A stretch of DNA of 64,000 bases from Hetaerina americana (lineage: Eukaryota; Arthropoda; Insecta; Odonata; Calopterygidae): contig JAKTNV010000011.1 of assembly GCA_022747635.1 (NCBI GenBank), positions 18,435,981-18,499,980 of the forward strand. The letters are read 5' to 3'. The notes under the pieces are model-generated. The model had not been told where the DNA came from. It searched no databases and saw only the letters and a program-made list of their open reading frames with translations. Shown piece by piece: positions 23,730 through 35,494 of the stretch. Each line of letters starts with the position of its first letter. The first letter of the stretch is position 1. The position numbers and the translations under genes are program-made.

Positions 23730-24325
23730 GTTTACTGCCGCCCTCCATTCTTCAGTGTTCAGTGTAAATGCCCTCTCTCCCCCTGAAAGATCTCTGTTAT
23801 ACGTCCTTCTCAACTTGTCCCATATGTATACTCATCTCTTGGTCTTCCTTTACGGGACTTCCCCTTCAATTTCCCTTCTATTATGTTTCTAACTAATCCA
23901 TTGTGCTTAAACGTGTGCTCAACCCATTTAGTTCTTATTTGCCGTAGAGTTCTCTCCACTTGTTCCTTCCCCTTTATGCTCTTCTGTATATTTCCTCTTT
24001 CCACACTTTTTTTGTTCATTAAATCTTTAGCATTCCCCTCCAGTACCATGTTTCAGAGACTTCTACTCTTCTCTGGTGCACTTTTACGATTTCCATATCT
24101 TCAATCCCTAAAGTCCTATGCTCCTTGCAAACGTTTTGACGAAGGGCTTCTTTAATTGCAACCTCAGAATCTGTGAACATCGCAATTGCCTTTTCTTCAT
24201 GAACGCTTTCTCAGATTGAGCTATCATTCGCTTGTTGTCGGTCGAACGTCTTCCATTCCAAGATATCCTACTGCCCAATTCGATGAAGGTATACACTTGC
24301 TCTAGTTTCACTCCTCGAAATGTGT
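23730..24325 (-). mobile_element. RTE-B LINE, 3' fragment
   Basis: Minus-strand reading: ELGSRISWNGRRSTDNKRMI, AFMKKRQLRCSQ, KPFVKTFARSIGL, then TLRQIRTKWVEHTFKHNG, LVRNIIEGKLKGKSRKGRPR and DEYTYGTS. This is an RTE-type C-terminus distinct from RTE-A; it is shared with 42830-43140 (plus) and 40375-40515 (plus). Confidence 0.75.
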
Positions 24326-24329
24326 GATG

Positions 24330-25695
24330 TCTGTCTTCAGTCAGGATGCAGGGTAGGGATATGAAACATTAGATCACAAGGAGTAGGCGGGAAGTTGGAA
24401 AATTCTTGTCGGGAGAGGAGCACACTGGGGACAGACATCCTGGGAGTAAATGAAATTATGTGGGTCGGGGACGACGATTTCATAGTATATGTAAGCTAAA
24501 TTTACATGTGCAATAAGATAATTTTTGCCTAATTCACCAGATTGGCTGGGAACAACGTACATGGAGACTTTTGGAGACTTCAAGTCATTTGCAGTCATGA
24601 CGACATTTAACGAGAGCTTGATCGTGATTTGTGTCAGTCTAAAGTTTTCGTTTCTTTTACAACAGGCAGCTGAATCCTCTCCATTGTGGATGGTGGAGAT
24701 ATTGTTAAGATTTTATATTTGTTCTTCTTTCCTAAATCTCTTCTATTTGGTCACATTCCTGTTCTTTTCTGAGTTTATTTTTCGCTATTACCTTTTCAAA
24801 TTCTGTTCCGTGCATTCCCTCTTGTTTTGAGAGTGATTCCCAACATGTTTCATTTGGTTGTATAATTTGAGCGTTCATTTTTCGCACCGCACTGTTCACT
24901 TGAATTATTTTTATTTAATTTCTTTGGATTTCTGGCGATCCCTCCGGTAAAACCGCCTACTCATTCCCACCCATTTGTTTCTCTTCCGCGTTACGCCCTC
25001 ACAGCATGAGTAAGTCATCATATTCCTCTGGTACTTTCCTCGATCAACAAGGGCGAGGATATTCTTTTTGAATGATTCGATATTGACGAGCGAGTTTGGA
25101 CTCGTTCTGACTTTATTCGTCCCTGTGTGAGAGACACATCGCGGAGGAACGGGGTCAAACCCGAAGAGGTCAAACTCTGTTAAGACCCACTCACCCCATG
25201 GGCCCTCCCGTACAAATAGTGTACGTTGCCATCCTGTGGGAATTACCTGTTAGTGCCAAAAACACGAGCAAACTTAACACACTCGGAGATGTTCGGATGA
25301 CCTAGTAAAATACTTTTAAAATGAGATATCAATCGTGTGGTTTCTACATCTGACATGAGTGATATAATTCAGCCACCTGATTTAATCGGCAGAAATGATA
25401 ATTGTCACAAAATAAGACAAATTGTCTACCGAATGGATACATTCAAACGTATGTTTTTCTCGCGCACTATTGGCGAAATTAGGAAAAGGGGCAAAACTGA
25501 GACAGAAATGGGTGAGCACTGGGGAAAATATTTAGGAACATACATATGAGGGAAAAACGAAATAGCCAAGGGCATAAAAATTGATGTTGAAGGGGGTAGG
25601 TGAACACAAGCCCAGCGTTAATCAAGTTTACGGCTTTGGCTATTACGTTTTTCCGTTGTTTTACGGCCGTAGGTATGCTCGTTTAACGTTTGGAT
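24330..25695. other. Receptor intron, nothing recognised
   Basis: Mixed AT-rich sequence with no recognisable exon. Plus ORFs at 24525-24830 and 25337-25549 lack motifs. Confidence 0.4.
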
Positions 25696-25700
25696 ACACA

Positions 25701-26477
25701 CGAGGGCTGTCCATGTAAGTAACCTCCGTTTGCGTGTAGCGTGCGAAGTAGTGGGGGGGGGGGCGAATGTTTGCTGTATTAACATACGCACTATAGCAGT
25801 ACATCTCGAGCTGGAGTGTTTGGTGGGAGGCCGCGCCGTTTGTCGGTTGTTTGAGCTGGCGAGTCAAAATGAACAATATACTTGGATATCCCGCCAAATG
25901 TAAAAACCGTTTAGTGATAAGGCTTTCACCGGCAATAACCTTCAAAGCTGCTGACATTCATCGGTAAATTTGTGCTGTGCACCGACTGAGTGTTGAGTGA
26001 CAGTGCCGTATGTCAGTGGTGTTCGTTAGTTTAAGAGCCAGCGGAAAAATGTTCATGATGTCCAGGAACTGGCCATCCGTCAGTTCATCTGTCACAATGC
26101 TTGGCCAACCGCTGCGGTCCTCGTCGTGGACATTAGTGTGGCCATTGTTAAACTGAATCCACCACTGCTTCACACCGCCTTCACTCATTATTCCGTCTCC
26201 GTGCACTTAACAAAGTTGGCTTTGAATTTCAATTGGCTTGTGGTTTTTTGCCAGTAAAAACCTAATCACGGATCGCGCTTCACAACTCGCAGGGATTTTC
26301 AATTGTAGCGCACATTTTAACAGTTCGCAGTGAGCAAAGAAAAATAACCACCATCTGCACGATACCACAGCAGAATGTGTACTAAGTGCGGGGACGTGTA
26401 GACACTAAGGTGGCGGTTCTTGTCATACCCACCGCCACGCTAGGTCGAAACGTAAGTTACATTCTTTACAGCCCTCG
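25701..26477 (-). mobile_element. mariner-like element, internally deleted
   Basis: Ends match as inverted repeats: CGAGGGCTGT...ATGTAAGT at 25701 and the complement of CTTTACAGCCCTCG ending at 26477. The right end is flanked by TA; the left has CA. The minus ORF (25958-26206) encodes the N-terminal DNA-binding part (GDGIMSEGGVKQWWIQF, HDEDRSGWPSIVTDEL). All three catalytic Asp blocks are gone. It lies between the ectodomain exons of the receptor. Confidence 0.75.
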
Positions 26478-26809
26478 TATAGTGAGAGAGCCGCCTTTCT
26501 TTTGTGTGTGTGTGTGTATTTTGCTCACGTAACAATAGGGAACGCACAATGAATTGGTTTCTATACTCTCTATACATGAGAAATATACGCGCACCCATTC
26601 ATATGCATACGCGGAAAAAACTTTTTAGTTTCCATAATCCAGCACTCTCTTCGAAGATTTATTAGAATAGAGATGAGTTATCTGCTGAAATAGATTCTCA
26701 TTTGAAAGCGATAATGGAAATATTCCATTGATTCATGACTCTTCATTTCGTAATATAAAATATAACGTATACGATCAAGTATTTCGAGTGTGTTGAAGTC
26801 ATAACTCAC

Positions 26810-26932
26810 GTTGGCATCTTGGGGCATTGTTCGAATAAATGTAATCTGGGCAGTCTCCCTGTACGAATGTGCCCGGGGAACCTCCGTCGGGCCAACAATA
26901 CCAAATGTCCCACTGTGGCGGGCAGCGTCCAT
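26810..26932 (-). CDS. Pdfr: Receptor exon: hormone-receptor domain core
   Basis: Acceptor tttccttgcag and donor GTGAGT flank 123 nt (2 nt + 40 codons + 1 nt). The product reads GRCPPQWDIWYCWPDGG, then GDCPDYIY and NAPRCQ. This is the conserved CPxxWDxxxCWP core of the class B ligand-binding domain, whose Trp, Asp and Cys residues build the peptide-hormone fold. Both phases match the neighbouring exons (1/2 upstream, 1/2 downstream). Other reading frames across the same bases are open but meaningless. Confidence 0.92.
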
Positions 26933-27299
26933 CTGCAAGGAAACACAATTTGATCACCAAGTTGATTCATGTTATAAGATCTACAATTTATTTTCTCGGG
27001 AATGGGAATGGATGCAAAGAAATTAAAATACGCAGGCACTCTTATGAATACCAGAAATAGTTGTCAGGCTCATAGATAGCACTGGGTTCGTTTAGCTGAC
27101 ACCAGAGTAATTAGCGTTTTCAAACTCAAAACGGTGTTTTTAGTGCACCAGAACATGTGTTTAAACACCTAACGAAATTCATCGTCAATAGAGAAATACA
27201 GGAGGTGATAGTGTTATGAATGTTGAAAATAAGCTTCTTTCGAACTATTAGGTTCCCGCCTCCGATTATTATGTTTTTGCAAATGCTAATATACTATAT

Positions 27300-27409
27300 A
27301 GAAAAAAATATATATATCACACACATATATGTATACATATATATACATACATATATATATAAATACATATACATAATTATATATACATACATATATATAC
27401 ATATATGAA

Positions 27410-27497
<88 letters not shown>
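27300..27497. repeat. TA-rich simple repeat
   Basis: Irregular TATACA tracts followed by a pure (TA)n run from about 27423 to 27497. The next base starts a mariner TIR, so the microsatellite supplied the TA target. Confidence 0.95.
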
Positions 27498-27498
<1 letters not shown>

Positions 27499-28250
27499 GA
27501 GGGTCATCCGGAAAGTAGTACCCGTTCGTGAAATAAAGACACAAAAGTAAATATTAACAAACATAAAAAATTTTATTTGAAAGAGGATACTTTAAACTAC
27601 TTCTCAACATAATCTCCAAGCAAATTAAGGCATTTGTCATAACGTGTGACAAGTTTCTGTATTCCTGCTGCATAGTCCTTCGCCGCCAGCTCATTGAGAT
27701 ACGCGAGGGACCCATCTTGCACAAATTTTTGCATAATGCAGATGGTGTTTAACAATTTCATGAACAATTGTTCGAGAAACATTGGGAAAATGCTCACAGA
27801 TGTCATCAATTGTGACGCGCCGATCGTTCCTCACGAATTCGTCAACTGAGCTCACCAGTTGGTCTGTAATGACAGACGGTCTCCCCGAACGCTCATCGTC
27901 GTGTGTGTTCCCCCTCCCCATGTTGAAGTTGCGACACCACCGCCGAACAGACGACTCGTCCATTACATTGTCTCCATACACCTCCTTTAATTGGCGATGA
28001 ATATCACATGGGCGAACGTTTCTTGCATTGAGGAATTTAATCACTGCCCTCACTTCACAACTGGCGGCGTTCTCAATTTTTTTAAACATTGTAAACAATC
28101 ACAGAAACAACACAGGCAATGCTAGCGTCACGCAACTTGGCTCAGAGAAGGCAGACAAGCCACTGAAGCTATCTGACCTCGTCCAGCGGCTACTCGCGTC
28201 GTCAGCACTTCATGCGGCACGAACGGGTACTACTTTCCGGATGACCCTCG
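27498..28250 (-). mobile_element. mariner-like element, perfect 33-bp TIRs, catalytic core deleted
   Basis: The first 33 bp (from CGAGGGTCATCCGGAAAGTA) and last 33 bp are exact inverted complements, flanked by TA on both sides. The minus strand encodes the paired helix-turn-helix region (28098-27691: VRAVIKFLNARNVRPCDIH, RRWCRNFNMG, DDERSGRPSVITDQ, VSRTIVHEIV) ending ICARWVPRVSQ. A frame jump leads to the C-terminal tail (AAKDYAAGIQKLVTRYDKC, GDYVEK, ending 27597). The whole DDD catalytic region between them is missing. TIR identity suggests recent mobilisation in trans by an intact relative. Confidence 0.9.
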
Positions 28251-28305
28251 TATATAGAAAAAACTTATGCGAAATTCTCACGAATGTGAGAAATAATGTA
28301 ATCAA

Positions 28306-31300
28306 GGTTAGGAGCCAGACGAAAAGTAGTCCACGCAGCGTCTGTTCTTCAGTGAGGCGGCTGTAATGGCGTCTGACCCCAGTGGGTGGGCCAGTAAGTG
28401 ATGGTGTCACGTTAAAAACACTATTGAGGAAGACAAGGGGAAACCACCTCAATTATCATCCCTAAGAACAAAATGATGGACTATACAGAGAATATTAGGA
28501 CAATGATGAGGGCAGGGAAATTGGAGAATATTAAGCGAGAGATGGAAAGGGGAAATATAAATATTTTAGGTCTATACGAAGTAAGATGGAAGGATAGCGG
28601 GGATTACTGGAGTGATAATTATAGAATAATATATAGCGGCGGGGACAAGAGGCAACGAGGGGTTGCCATAGTATTAAATAAAGAGGTAGGAAGGAGTGTA
28701 GTCAACATAGAACAAGCAACGGATACAATATTACTAGTAGAGATAAAAGAAGAGCCGACGAACTTGGTTATTATTCAGGTATACATGCCACCGAGCAACC
28801 ATAAGGAGGAAGACGTCGACAGTATATACGATCAGTTAGAGGACATAATCGCGTGAGTTCCTGCAGGGAAACATGGGGGATAGTGATGGGGGATTGGAAT
28901 GCGATGGTAGGCGAAGGAAGAGATGGTGATGAGGTGGGGGACTACGGTTTAGGCACGAGGAATGACCGCGGGGAGAAAGCAGTTGAGTTCTGCAGGAGAC
29001 AGGGGTTAGTCATCACCAACAATTGGTTTAGACACCACAAAAGACGCAGGTATACATGGAAAAAGCCAGTGACTCAGAGAGGTATCAGCTAGATTATATT
29101 CTGGTTAGACACAGGTTTAGGAACAGTGTGATAAATTCGCACAGCTTCCCGGGAGCGGATGCGGACTCTGACCACAATTTAGTTGTTATGAAGTATAACG
29201 CCCGTTTCAAAAAGATAAGGCATGGGCGGCGGGTTAGGGAGTGGAATGTAGAAGCATTAAATGGGTTGAAAAGGAAGGAATACAAACAGGCGGTAGAGAA
29301 AATCATGGAGGATGGTAAAGGGCTTAGTACTATCGAAGAAAAATGGGAATGCATCAAGAAAGGAATATCAAAAGCCTCAAAAGAAAGTTCAATAACAGTT
29401 AATGCGAAAAGGACTAGGAAACCATGGATCATGGATGAGCCGATTAAAAAAATAAATGGGAGAAGAAAATGGAAGAATTTAGACGCAGAGTTAGGCAAAC
29501 GAAGTACAAAGAGTTAAATAATAAATTGAGGCGGACAATAAATGAAGCTTAAGAAGCATGGTGGAATACGCAGTAAGAAGACATGGAAAGTTTAAACAGA
29601 AAGGGTGAAATTGGTGCGCTATACGTCAAGGTTAAATCACTTTCGAGAAGTAAAAAGGAAAGATCTGTGCAAGTAGTTAGAGATAAGTCGGGTAAGATAA
29701 TAGTTGACATAAAAAAGATCCAAATGAGATGGAAGGAATATATACAATCACTCTATGGTAAAGAACTTACACGAACAAGGTTAGACATAGAAAAGGAACA
29801 TGACGTAGAGGGAGATAGCTTAGGTCCAGGCATACTCGACGATGAGATAGAAAGGGCATTAAAGGAGATGAAACTAAATAAGGCCGTGGGGTGGAAAAAA
29901 TTCCTACGGAACTGCTAAAAGGTTTAGGAAAATGTGGGAGAGTCTACATGGACTGATTCGTAGTATCTACCAGGAAGGAATCTGGCCGGAAGACTTTGTG
30001 AGATTAGTTTTAGTTCCTATTCCGAAAAAGGTAAAGGCTACATCATGTGAGGACTACCGAACAATAAGTTTGATATCCCACGCAGCTAAAGTTGTTCTCA
30101 GGATCATCAACAAAAGGATAGAGAGTAGGACAAATGATTACTTAGGGTATGATCAGTTTGGGTTGAGGAAGGGGAGAGGTACGCGTGATGCCATTGCAGT
30201 AACGAAATTATCAATCGAGAGGAATATAGAATACAATCAGGATGTATTTGTCTGTTTCGTAGATTTCGAAGAAGCATTTGATAGAGTGAATTGGGAAAAA
30301 CTAATGAGTATATTGCAGAAAATAGGAATAGATTGGAGGGAGAGGAGGCTAATCCGCAACCTGTACATGTCTCACACTGCTCAGGTGCGGGTGGGGAACG
30401 GGGAGTCCGGTTGGGCAGTGTTAGGAAGAGGTGTAAGGCAGGGTTGCCCATTATCACCGTTGCTGTTCAACCTGTATGCAGAGGAAATGATTAAAGAGGC
30501 ATGGGAAGAACTGGAGGTAGGAATGAAGGTGGGCGGGGAATTCGAAAAATCAGTTAGGTTTGTTGATGACCAAGCTTTGGTTTGTCAGTCAGCCAAGGGG
30601 TTGCAAGCATTGGTGAGTGAATTGGAAATTCAGTGCGACAGGTATGGGATGAGAATCAATATTAATAAAAGAAAGGTTATGCCATTTTCTAGTAAGAAAA
30701 AGGCTAAGCTAAACATTAAAATAGGAGGGCAAAAACTAGTGCAGGTAGAATAGTTTACGTATCTCGGAAGTGTTTTGGACCAACACGGTCAAAGTAGTAG
30801 GGACGTAACGAGAAGAATTGCCCTAGGCAAAGAGGCTTTCACAAGGAGGTGGGAGTTGATGACAAGGACGTTGAGTAAGGATGTTAAGAAAAGACTCGTA
30901 AAAACTTTGATATGGAGCGTAGCTATGTACGGCGCGGAAACGTGGTAATTGAATCAGGGAGATAGACGTAGACTGGAGGCTTTTGAAATGTGGGTTTGGA
31001 GAGGAATGGAGAAGGTGAGATGGACGGAGAAGAAAACAAATGAGGAAGTACTTGGTATGGTGGGCGAAGAGAGAGGTTTGTCGGGAGAAAACCTATGGAT
31101 GCAGGAAAAGTGGATGAAGGGGGTGTTGACCGGCAGTGGGATGTTGAAGACTGTGATTGAGGGGAGAATGTTAGGCAAACGAGGAAAGGGAAGGAACACG
31201 ATAGGGATGTTGGACGGGATGAAGGGAGGAAGAAAGTACTCAGAGATGAGGAGGGACCTGATGTAGAGTAGGATGCTAGGAGTCACAAATTATTTAATTA

Positions 31301-31345
31301 GTAATTATGTCCAACCAAAAACCTACCTTAACCGGTAGATTACCT
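28306..31345 (+). mobile_element. RTE-A LINE, most complete copy
   Basis: Starts with a leader shared with 61935-62175 and 45045-45290, continues through endonuclease, RT and C-terminal domain, and ends with the tail CCTACCTTAACCGGTAGATT. It is antisense to the receptor gene and fills much of the intron between exons 26932 and 32738. It lies 55 bp from the mariner at 27498-28250; another mariner begins at its 3' end. Confidence 0.88.
28473..31266 (+). pseudogene. RTE-A ORF: endonuclease-reverse transcriptase, frameshifted
   Basis: Pieces in order: endonuclease 28473-28860 (NINILGLYEVRWKDSGDYWS, IQVYMPPSN) and 28853-29092 (IVMGDWNAMVGEGRDGDEVG, RRRYTWKKP); 29056-29517 (LDYILVRHRF, ADSDHNLVVM); linker 29583-29918; RT 29932-30753 (SCEDYRTISLISHAAKVVLR, VDFEEAFDRVNWEK, GVRQGCPLSPLLFNLYAEEM, catalytic FVDD); C-terminal domain to 31266 after a TAG at 30751-30753 and a TAA near 30947. 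The catalytic box FVDD (SVRFVDDQAL) keeps both Asp residues. At least four frameshifts and several stops make this copy dead, but it gives the full family layout. Confidence 0.85.
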
Positions 31346-32364
31346 AATAACTTCGGACCGAAGCAACGCATATCGGTGGTACAAAATGTTCTCAGAGGGC
31401 CGAGAAGATGCGAAGGACTGGACGCCCGAGCACGTCAACATCAGACGAAAACTTTGATGAAGTGAAGACAATATTTTGTATTGGCCAATCGTCGAATCAC
31501 CGTTAGAGAAGTTACTGAGGACCTAAACATATCGAGTGCCTCGTGCCATTCGATTTTTACCTATGATTTGGGCATGACACAGGTCGCCGCGAAATTCGTA
31601 CTAAAATTGCTCAATTTCGACCAAAAACAGCAATGCATTAACATTGCTAATGAGGTGTTGGACTCTGTCCGCGACGACCCAAATTTGCTTCAGAGGGTCA
31701 GAACTAGTGACGAATCATGGGTTTACGGTACGGACGTGGAAACTGAATCTCAATCATCCCAATGGAAGCTGCAGCACGAGCCAAGACCTAAAAAAGCGCG
31801 CGAAGTTCGGTCGAATGTGAAAGATTTGCTTACGGTTTTCTTCGATTGCAGGGGCGTGGTGCATCATGAGTTCTTACCACAGGGTAGAACGGTAAATAAG
31901 GAATATTACCTGCAAGTTATGCGCAATTTGCGCGAAGCAATCCGCCAAAAACGCCCGGATTTGTGGAAGAATAAAAATTGGCTTTTTCACCATGACAACG
32001 CCCCTGCTCACACATCGTTACTTGAGCACGAATTTTTTGCCAAAAACAAGACACTAATGATGCCGCAGCCAACGCATTCCTCAGATCTGACCCCAGTGAC
32101 TTTTTCTTGTTCCCGAAACTGAAGAGACCCATGAAAGGACGGTGCTACGCTACGATTGACGAGATAAAGACGGCATCGAAGGAGGAGCTGAACAAGATCA
32201 CAAAAAATGATTTTTTGAAGTGCTTCGTGTATTGGAAAAACGTTGGCACAAGTGTATAATATCTAATGGGGATTGATTTGAAGGGGGCAAAATAGATATT
32301 CAAGAATAAATCCATAATTTTGTGGAAAAACACAAAAGTTGCGATACTTTTTGAACAGACCTCG
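31345..32364 (+). mobile_element. mariner-like element, 5' truncated
   Basis: Plus-strand element abutting the RTE-A 3' end, so its left TIR is absent. The right end ATACTTTTTGAACAGACCTCG (ending about 32364) is a typical mariner terminus. Confidence 0.85.
31405..32260 (+). pseudogene. mariner transposase, frameshifted at the third catalytic Asp
   Basis: From 31481 the frame reads NRRITVREVTEDLNISSASC (helix-turn-helix), then SDESWVYGTDVE (first Asp block, normally GDETWVY), VVHHEFLPQGRTVNKEYY, WLFHHDNAPAHTSL (second Asp) and SSDLTP. A one-base change there shifts the frame: the original PCDFFLFPKLKRPMKGRCY continues in another frame to NDFLKCFVYWKNVGTSV near 32260. The region 31350-31480 is N-terminal coding in broken frame (EGREDAKDWTPEHVNI). 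Inactive. Confidence 0.85.
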
Positions 32365-32737
32365 AATGTTTCAGCCAAGAGAGGTCGTGAGTGAGGGTAG
32401 CGCCTAAATATTTTACCTGCTCTACTTATACTATTCCGGCGTTCGGGAGGGAATTGCTTTTTTCCAGCTTCATGCTCCATTTCCAACTTCCAACAAGTTT
32501 ATCTCTCCGCACTTTTTAAAATTTAATTCTAATTGCCAACGGTCGCATCAGCATTGTTTTGTTGCACCAGCGCTAGGGCACAAGCAGATTGCTTGGATTT
32601 AGATATTAAAATCACTTTCTGTTTGATTGCACCGTTTTAACGATTGACATTCAAGTCTATATATCGCCACGAAAATGGAGTCGGAAACCAATTTTCAAAT
32701 AATTCGTTTCAATTCTCAAACCATTTTAACGACTCAC

Positions 32738-33089
32738 CAAATTGTAATTGTTTCCCGCGCCGCGCTCTGTCGGCGCCCAACATGACTTTGCAGCAGTCGT
32801 CCGCAGCCTGGGAACAGCTTAGCCATTTCTTGGCGTCCTCCTGTCTTCGAAGTGTGGACGAGACGACCTCCAGTACGCGAGGGTCCGTACGGTTGAACGG
32901 AAACGGTTTGCTTCCATCCGGAGGTTTGTAGCATGGAACTGTTACGTTGGTCGGCCCTGTCGTGGAGATTGAGATGTTGCACGGGGACGGCCGGATCCTG
33001 GCATCAGGTTTGAAAAGTTCCGGGGTGAGGTAGTAATAGCACTGGTACGTAGCATAAATGCTGAAGGCCAGGGGATGATAACTTTTCCT
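32738..33089 (-). CDS. Pdfr: Receptor exon: N-terminal ectodomain
   Basis: Open frame ending at a strong donor (TTTG, then GTGAGT at 32737) in phase 1. It encodes an extracellular segment with several N-glycosylation sequons (CNIS, TNVT, FNRT), the run YATYQCYYYLTPELF, and KKWLSCSQAADDCC. The last part is the W..C..A..CC pattern found just before the hormone-receptor fold in class B receptors. The leftover G plus AT of the next exon makes Asp, giving QLQFD-GRCPPQWD. The acceptor is uncertain. AG at 33091-33090 gives a phase-0 start (33089) that fits the candidate signal-peptide exon. AG at 33062-33061 has a better pyrimidine tract but gives a start at 33060 that would need an extra upstream exon. 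Confidence 0.8.
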
Positions 33090-33589
33090 CTTGAGGGAAC
33101 ATTGGTGCGTCTTGCTTGAGAAATTAGAAGGAAAATCGGGGGTGACTTGTGTGTCAGGTTTGATCAGTTAGCATTTTATTAATACAACATTCAGTGTTCT
33201 GCATTTTGCCACACCTTACCGTAATTTACCACGGGGCTTAGTAGTATTGTGTCATAGAAACAGATTATCGTTTTCTTAAATGACCTTTACGTACATTACC
33301 TCAATAATTCATAATGTTAGAAACCCTTCCTAATAAAATTTGGTCTTACATTTTTTCAAGATCTCAATGTACCTCTGACACCGAATATTGTACTCCTTAC
33401 TTATATACAGGGTGTTAGAGAAGTGATGGCTATTAATTTGAGGGGTGAAAGACTTTTTGCTTTCTTTTATCTTTATGCTAGCACTTTTTATCTTTTCTAA
33501 AACGCTCAAAATTCTTAATCCATGACTTTATGGTACGCAGAAATCTGTAAATTGTAATTAACACAAAAAGCATGATTGCGGTAGGACCT

Positions 33590-34435
33590 GGAAGGCAACG
33601 TTTGATAGTGATGGGGGATTGGAATGCGACGGTAGGCGAAGGGAGGGATGGTGATGAGGTGGGGGACTACGGTTTAGGCACGAGGAATGACCGCGAGGAG
33701 AAAGCAATTGAGTTCTGCAGGAGACAGGGGTTAGTCATCACCAAAACTTGGTTTAGACACCACAAAAGGCGCAGGTATACATGAAAAATGCCAGGTGACT
33801 CAGAAAGGTATCAGTTAGATTATATTATGGTTAGTCAAAGATTTAGGAACAGCGTGATCATTCGCACAGTCGTATAAAATTGGTGGACCCTAGAAAGCAA
33901 TGTCAGGAAGTAGGAAAGGAAAATCCATGCACAATATTAAAGATTAGGGAGGAAAGTCATTACTTGAACCATGAAATATTCGTGAGAGAGGTGGGAAGAA
34001 TAAATATAGGCAGGGCAAGGTAAGACATAAAAAAGAATATGATGTACCTGCATATGGAGATAACTAAGGCTCACTCGATGTCGAGGTAGAAAGTCCATTA
34101 AGACAATAAAAATCAAATAAGATTGTGGGGATGGACAAAATTTTCGCAGAAATAATTAAGGGTTTAGTAAAGCTTGGGAATAAGAGTTTTTATGGGCTAT
34201 TTTGTAGCATTAATGAGGTAGGCCTTGGGCAGGAACATTTCGTCGGATAACTTAAATGTCCAATTCCAAAAAAAGGGGTAGACAACCATTAGTGAGGAAT
34301 ACAGAACAATAGATTGCTCACGCTGCTGAAGTGGTTCATATGATCATCAAAAAGAGGATGGATAGAAGAGCAAATGATTACTTAGGGTATTATAAGTTTG
34401 GGTTCAGAAAGTGCTCTTGATTCCATAACAGCAAT
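33590..34435 (+). mobile_element. RTE-A LINE, degraded copy
   Basis: Endonuclease segment IVMGDWNATVGEGRDGDEVG, LGTRNDREEKAIEFCRRQGL and HHKRRRYT is almost identical to the copy at 28853-29092. It is followed by badly decayed linker and RT coding to about 34430 (CTTAGGGTATTATAAGTTTGGG matches the DYLGYDQFG codons). A TE-like terminus TACAGGGTGTTAGAGAAGTG lies upstream at about 33407, but its element is not identified. Confidence 0.75.
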
Positions 34436-34437
34436 CT

Positions 34438-34545
34438 ACGTGCATCAACACAAATACCCCGTGATCCACCAAAGAGGTGTGTGGCACGAAGTGCAAGCAC
34501 CAGGTGGAAAGGGTAAGGGATGAGGGAGGATAATAATTTAAAAGT
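34438..34545 (-). repeat. LINE-C 3' tail, solo
   Basis: Plus-strand sequence ACAAATACCCCGTGATCCAC, GAGGTGTGTGGCACGAAGTG and AGGTGGAAAGGGTAAGGGAT matches the tail at 54590-54690, so the parent LINE read on the minus strand. Confidence 0.6.
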
Positions 34546-34559
34546 GTAAAAATCATTGC

Positions 34560-34830
34560 TTGTGCTCATACGACATACCAAAGTACTTGATCCATAGCAT
34601 TCAGAATAGCTTGCAGGTCCTCTCGCGTTTCTGCTACTACTGCGATTTTGTCTGCGAACTGGAGGATGTTACTTTCTTTCCCATTCAACATGGATCCTTT
34701 GATACCCAGCTCTAGGTTTTTTTCACTGCCTCTCCCAGATATACTGCGAGTATACTGAATAGTGCTGGCGAAATGTTGAATTTTTGTCAAACTCCTTTCT
34801 TTGTTTTGGCTTTTACTATCCTTCAGTTTT
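34560..34830 (-). mobile_element. RTE-type LINE fragment, RT palm
   Basis: Minus-strand reading NILQFADKIAVVAETREDL and QAILNAMDQVL is an RT catalytic palm with FADD changed to FADK. It probably belongs to RTE-B. Upstream SGRGSEKNLELGIKG fits the pre-palm region. Confidence 0.65.
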
Positions 34831-34959
34831 TAATTTGTCTGACGTTTAACTGATTCTTTTAGAGGTAATGGATTATCCTTCCGCCGTTTTAGTCCATTCC
34901 AAACGGTTATAATATCTTGAACATTCTTAGTTTTTATAGCGTGGAAACTTGGTATTAGC

Positions 34960-35255
34960 GGCAAGGGAACGAGCGTAGATTCGTAGGTTTTCGAGGCATG
35001 GGTGTGGAGAAGGATGGAAAAAATGAAGTAGACGAAAAGGAAAACGCACAGAGGGATATAAATTGTAGGGGAAATGAGACGTTAATCGGTAGAATTTACA
35101 AGGAGGCAGGAATAGTGGGTTCAGGGCATATTGAGAAAGGGGAACCGTTGATGTCTTTGATATCGTGGGTAGAATGTTAGGTGGACAAGGAGGAAAATAT
35201 TTGACATTTAAACCGGCATGAAGTCGGTAGTAAGTGTATCGGTCTGAGAAATGGT
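34960..35255 (+). mobile_element. RTE-A LINE, 3' fragment
   Basis: Words GGCATGGGTGTGGAGAAGGA, TAGACGAAAAGGAAAACGCA and AAGGAGGCAGGAATAGTGG follow the MWVWRRMEK, TEKKTNEE and RQEKW codons in broken frame. Confidence 0.55.
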
Positions 35256-35494
35256 TCATTTTAGCATGTGATTTTAGGATAATTGGTGTGGTGGTAATAA
35301 GGATCTAAAAGTGAAACGCTGTTTAGTCTTAGGGCCATCAAATACCCGTAAATGACCTCAGATGTTGGTCGCCTCCCCCAATAACTACTACTATTCGATC
35401 CAGTAAACTAATGTTGATAACGATTAAAGCTTGATAAGATATTAAAAAATCACGAATGCACAAAAAACTGAAATACCAGCATTCCTTTATAATA

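Noticed and set aside
27286..27564. Tyr/Ile repeat ORFs around 27.3 kb
   Set aside because: Translation of a TA/TACA simple repeat.
30107..30457. Long minus-strand ORF opposite the RTE-A reverse transcriptase
   Set aside because: It is the antisense shadow of the RT coding frame; the plus frame has the conserved motifs.
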